From the NCBI RefSeq assembly GCF_000002985.6, contig NC_003284.9, positions 7,998,001 through 8,062,000 of the forward strand: DNA of 64,000 nucleotides. The letters run 5' to 3'. Below, one piece after another: positions 62,406 through 64,000 of this stretch. The notes under the pieces are model-generated. The model worked only from the letters and a program-made list of their open reading frames with translations, searched no databases and was not told the origin of the DNA. Made by a program: the position numbers and the translations under genes. The first letter of the stretch is position 1; the number at the start of each line of letters is the position of its first letter. This DNA is from Caenorhabditis elegans (taxonomy: Eukaryota > Nematoda > Chromadorea > Rhabditida > Rhabditidae).

Positions 62406-63130
62406 TTTGTTGACAATCAAATGTTGCAATTACTGCATTTTTGCAGCTTATTGAAAACAAAATTATAGCACTGCAGAATGCTCAAATCACTGTAATGTTT
62501 GAATATGAGTATTTTAAACATAATTAGACTATTAAATTTGTAGGAATTGTTTAACTATGTTTTATTATGACTATGTTAATTGCTTCCCCTATTCCAGATA
62601 TTATCATATAGTGTTCCTTTGAAATTAATATAAAATAATTATTTCAGACAACCCTGCATACATAGAATGTTATTTGGTATTGTCAATTTTTGGTTTTCTT
62701 CAAACATGTTCTTCCAGAACTACTTTTACGGTGAAATTACAACTTGTTCATTTTTCCAGAGACTCTTCATGTGGAAACATTAGTAACCTTTTTTAATGTT
62801 GATGTGCACAAACATTTTTTATCAATTTTTGCCATAATAATGCGGAACTTTGTTTAATAACATCAACAAACACAAATGATACGGATTGTTCCTGTTGTAT
62901 TAAAAAATTTTATACCAGCTCTCTCTTGAATCTTGAAATTTATGACTTTCATTCCAAAAGTTACACATTGCATACGAAACCGCCACTGATAAATCTTTAA
63001 CATTTATTACCCTCCACGTATCGTGTGGAGCAATTATTGCCATTTTCAGTGTGATAAAACCTTTCCTTTTTCCGGTTTACACAAAATATGAATTTAAATT
63101 ATATAGTTTAGTTATTATTTTTGTTTGCAG
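62406..63130. other. intergenic DNA upstream of the last gene
   Basis: AT-rich sequence with no exon. It ends in a TTTGCAG acceptor directly abutting the ATG at 63131, which suggests trans-splicing or a 5' UTR intron. Confidence 0.45.
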
Positions 63131-63355
63131 ATGAGCAAAAGCGGCTCACTACCAAGATTTGCGGACGAGTTCGAAGACGATGACGATATCGAGTTAGTAG
63201 AAGGCGCAGATTTTGGCAAGAAGTAAGTTGTTTAAAAAATTGTTTGAAAATTGTAGATTTTTATTTTAGCCTTCGAAGTTTCGGTATTCGTCTTGCTATT
63301 TCTTTGGTTTTAATTGGATGTGTAGCTGGAGCTGTGATTTGGTCTTTTGTACAGG
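63131..63355 (+). CDS. N-terminal part of a single-anchor membrane protein (partial)
   Basis: Exons 63131-63222 and 63270-63355 join in frame (phase 2) and the second ends at a GTTAGT donor in phase 1; the gene continues beyond the window or past 64000. The protein starts MSKSGSLPRFADEFEDDDD, an acidic cytosolic-type head of about 40 residues, then a membrane segment LAISLVLIGCVAGAVIWSFV. Basic residues (KK, R) precede the hydrophobic stretch, which suits a type II signal anchor with the rest outside or in the lumen. Too little is present to name the family. Confidence 0.65.
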
Positions 63356-63450
63356 GTTAGTTAGTGGCTTTCACTGGTATCTCCAGTCAGTAAATTTAGA
63401 AAAAAGTATTTTGAAAGATTATTGCTACTTGGAATAACACTGCTTAAAAA

Positions 63451-63560
63451 AGCGCCAGTGGGAAAATTGTTAAAAACAACTCCTATGGTCAAAAAGTTAC
63501 CGAATATCATTATAAAACTTTTCAAAACTGTTTTGAAACTTTTTTATTTACGGTCAAAAA
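63451..63560. repeat. dispersed repeat, second copy
   Basis: Same family as 62305-62405, in the intron after exon 2 of the last gene. It shares GCGCCA, a GGGAAAATTGTTAAAA block and CCTATGGTCAAAA. Confidence 0.5.
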
Positions 63561-63688
63561 GTGACAATTGTTTTTGCCACTCATAATTTTGGAAGTCGAT
63601 CAAAAAAACTTTTTTTCTACATTTTTTATACTATGCTTAATTATTGTTTATTCGAAACTGGATAAATTTTAACCAAATGTAATACAGT

Positions 63689-63895
63689 TCGCGCGCTTGC
63701 TGTAGGACCCCCTAAATTTTTGAAGTATTGAAAAACTTCGAATTTTTCGTGAAAATCTATTATGATATTTGGAATCAGGGTATCAAAAAATCTATAGTCC
63801 CATGTTTTCATGAATTTATCATTAAAATTGAAAGCGCCTGGCTAATATTTGAAAAATAAGGCCGCGCGTTTGCTATAGGACCCACGGAGATTTTT
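63689..63895. repeat. direct repeat pair, CGCGC-TAGGACCC
   Basis: CGCGCTTGCTGTAGGACCC near 63692 and CGCGCGTTTGCTATAGGACC near 63863 are diverged direct copies about 173 bp apart, each followed by a T-rich stretch and GAAAATTTT-like sequence. It is probably part of one longer dispersed element that runs off the window. Confidence 0.6.
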
Positions 63896-64000
63896 GAAAA
63901 TTTTCATCAAAATTCTCGATTTTTTGAGTTTGTAAAAAAAATCATTTCTAAAACTACGTTTAATTACACTTTTAATGAAAAATAGTTCCGATTTATAACT

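Overview
The window looks like nematode autosomal or X-chromosomal DNA, almost certainly Caenorhabditis and most likely C. elegans. The evidence is AT-rich intergenic DNA, many short introns with the TTTTCAG 3' splice signal, five long mononucleotide G or C tracts' worth of sequence at four sites (13 to 19 bases each), MITE-like palindromes, and a minus-strand gene that reads as the muscle immunoglobulin protein DIM-1, which I recall as X-linked in C. elegans. That chromosome assignment is inference. Most genes are split into small exons, so the gene models here were built by hand by joining exons whose splice sites and reading phases agree.

Layout. 1-5.7 kb: no gene seen, one poly-C tract. 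5.7-10.9 kb (+): a three-exon gene for a small charged protein (156 aa), with a GC-AG intron. 10.9-17 kb: gene-free, holding a 615-bp palindromic element. 17-27.4 kb (+): a 13-exon gene for an Unkempt-family RNA-binding protein with six CCCH zinc fingers. 27.4-31.5 kb: gene-free, with a second inverted-repeat element. 31.5-33.3 kb (+): a MOSPD1/MOSPD3-type MSP-domain membrane protein. 34.7-36.5 kb (-): a 469-aa protein of unknown family. 36.5-39.6 kb: repeats (a GC-rich hairpin, two related LTR-like segments, a MITE fragment, a nested palindrome) and two tRNA genes, Arg(ACG) on the minus strand and Pro(AGG) on the plus strand. 40.2-40.4 kb (-): a two-exon gene for a 59-aa protein. 43.3-45.7 kb (+): a 417-aa protein with an acidic tail, family not recognised. 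47.4-49.4 kb (+): a 182-aa protein with a divergent SH2-like domain. 53-60.2 kb (-): dim-1, with three Ig domains and a long alternative N-terminal part. 60.8-62 kb: three diverged copies of a GC-rich repeat upstream of dim-1. 63.1 kb to the end (+): the first two exons of a protein with one N-terminal membrane anchor, running off the window.

The genes do not form an obvious pathway or operon. Intergenic distances are large, and each gene has its own upstream splice acceptor or promoter-like region. They are ordinary single-copy metazoan genes: RNA binding and translation control (Unkempt), ER contact-site MSP protein (MOSPD), muscle attachment (DIM-1), plus four nematode proteins with no function that I can assign. 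The most unusual items are the LTR-like segment ending about 16 bp upstream of the tRNA-Pro gene, the TGACC-rich repeats upstream of dim-1, the SH2-like protein, and several cryptic or alternative exons.
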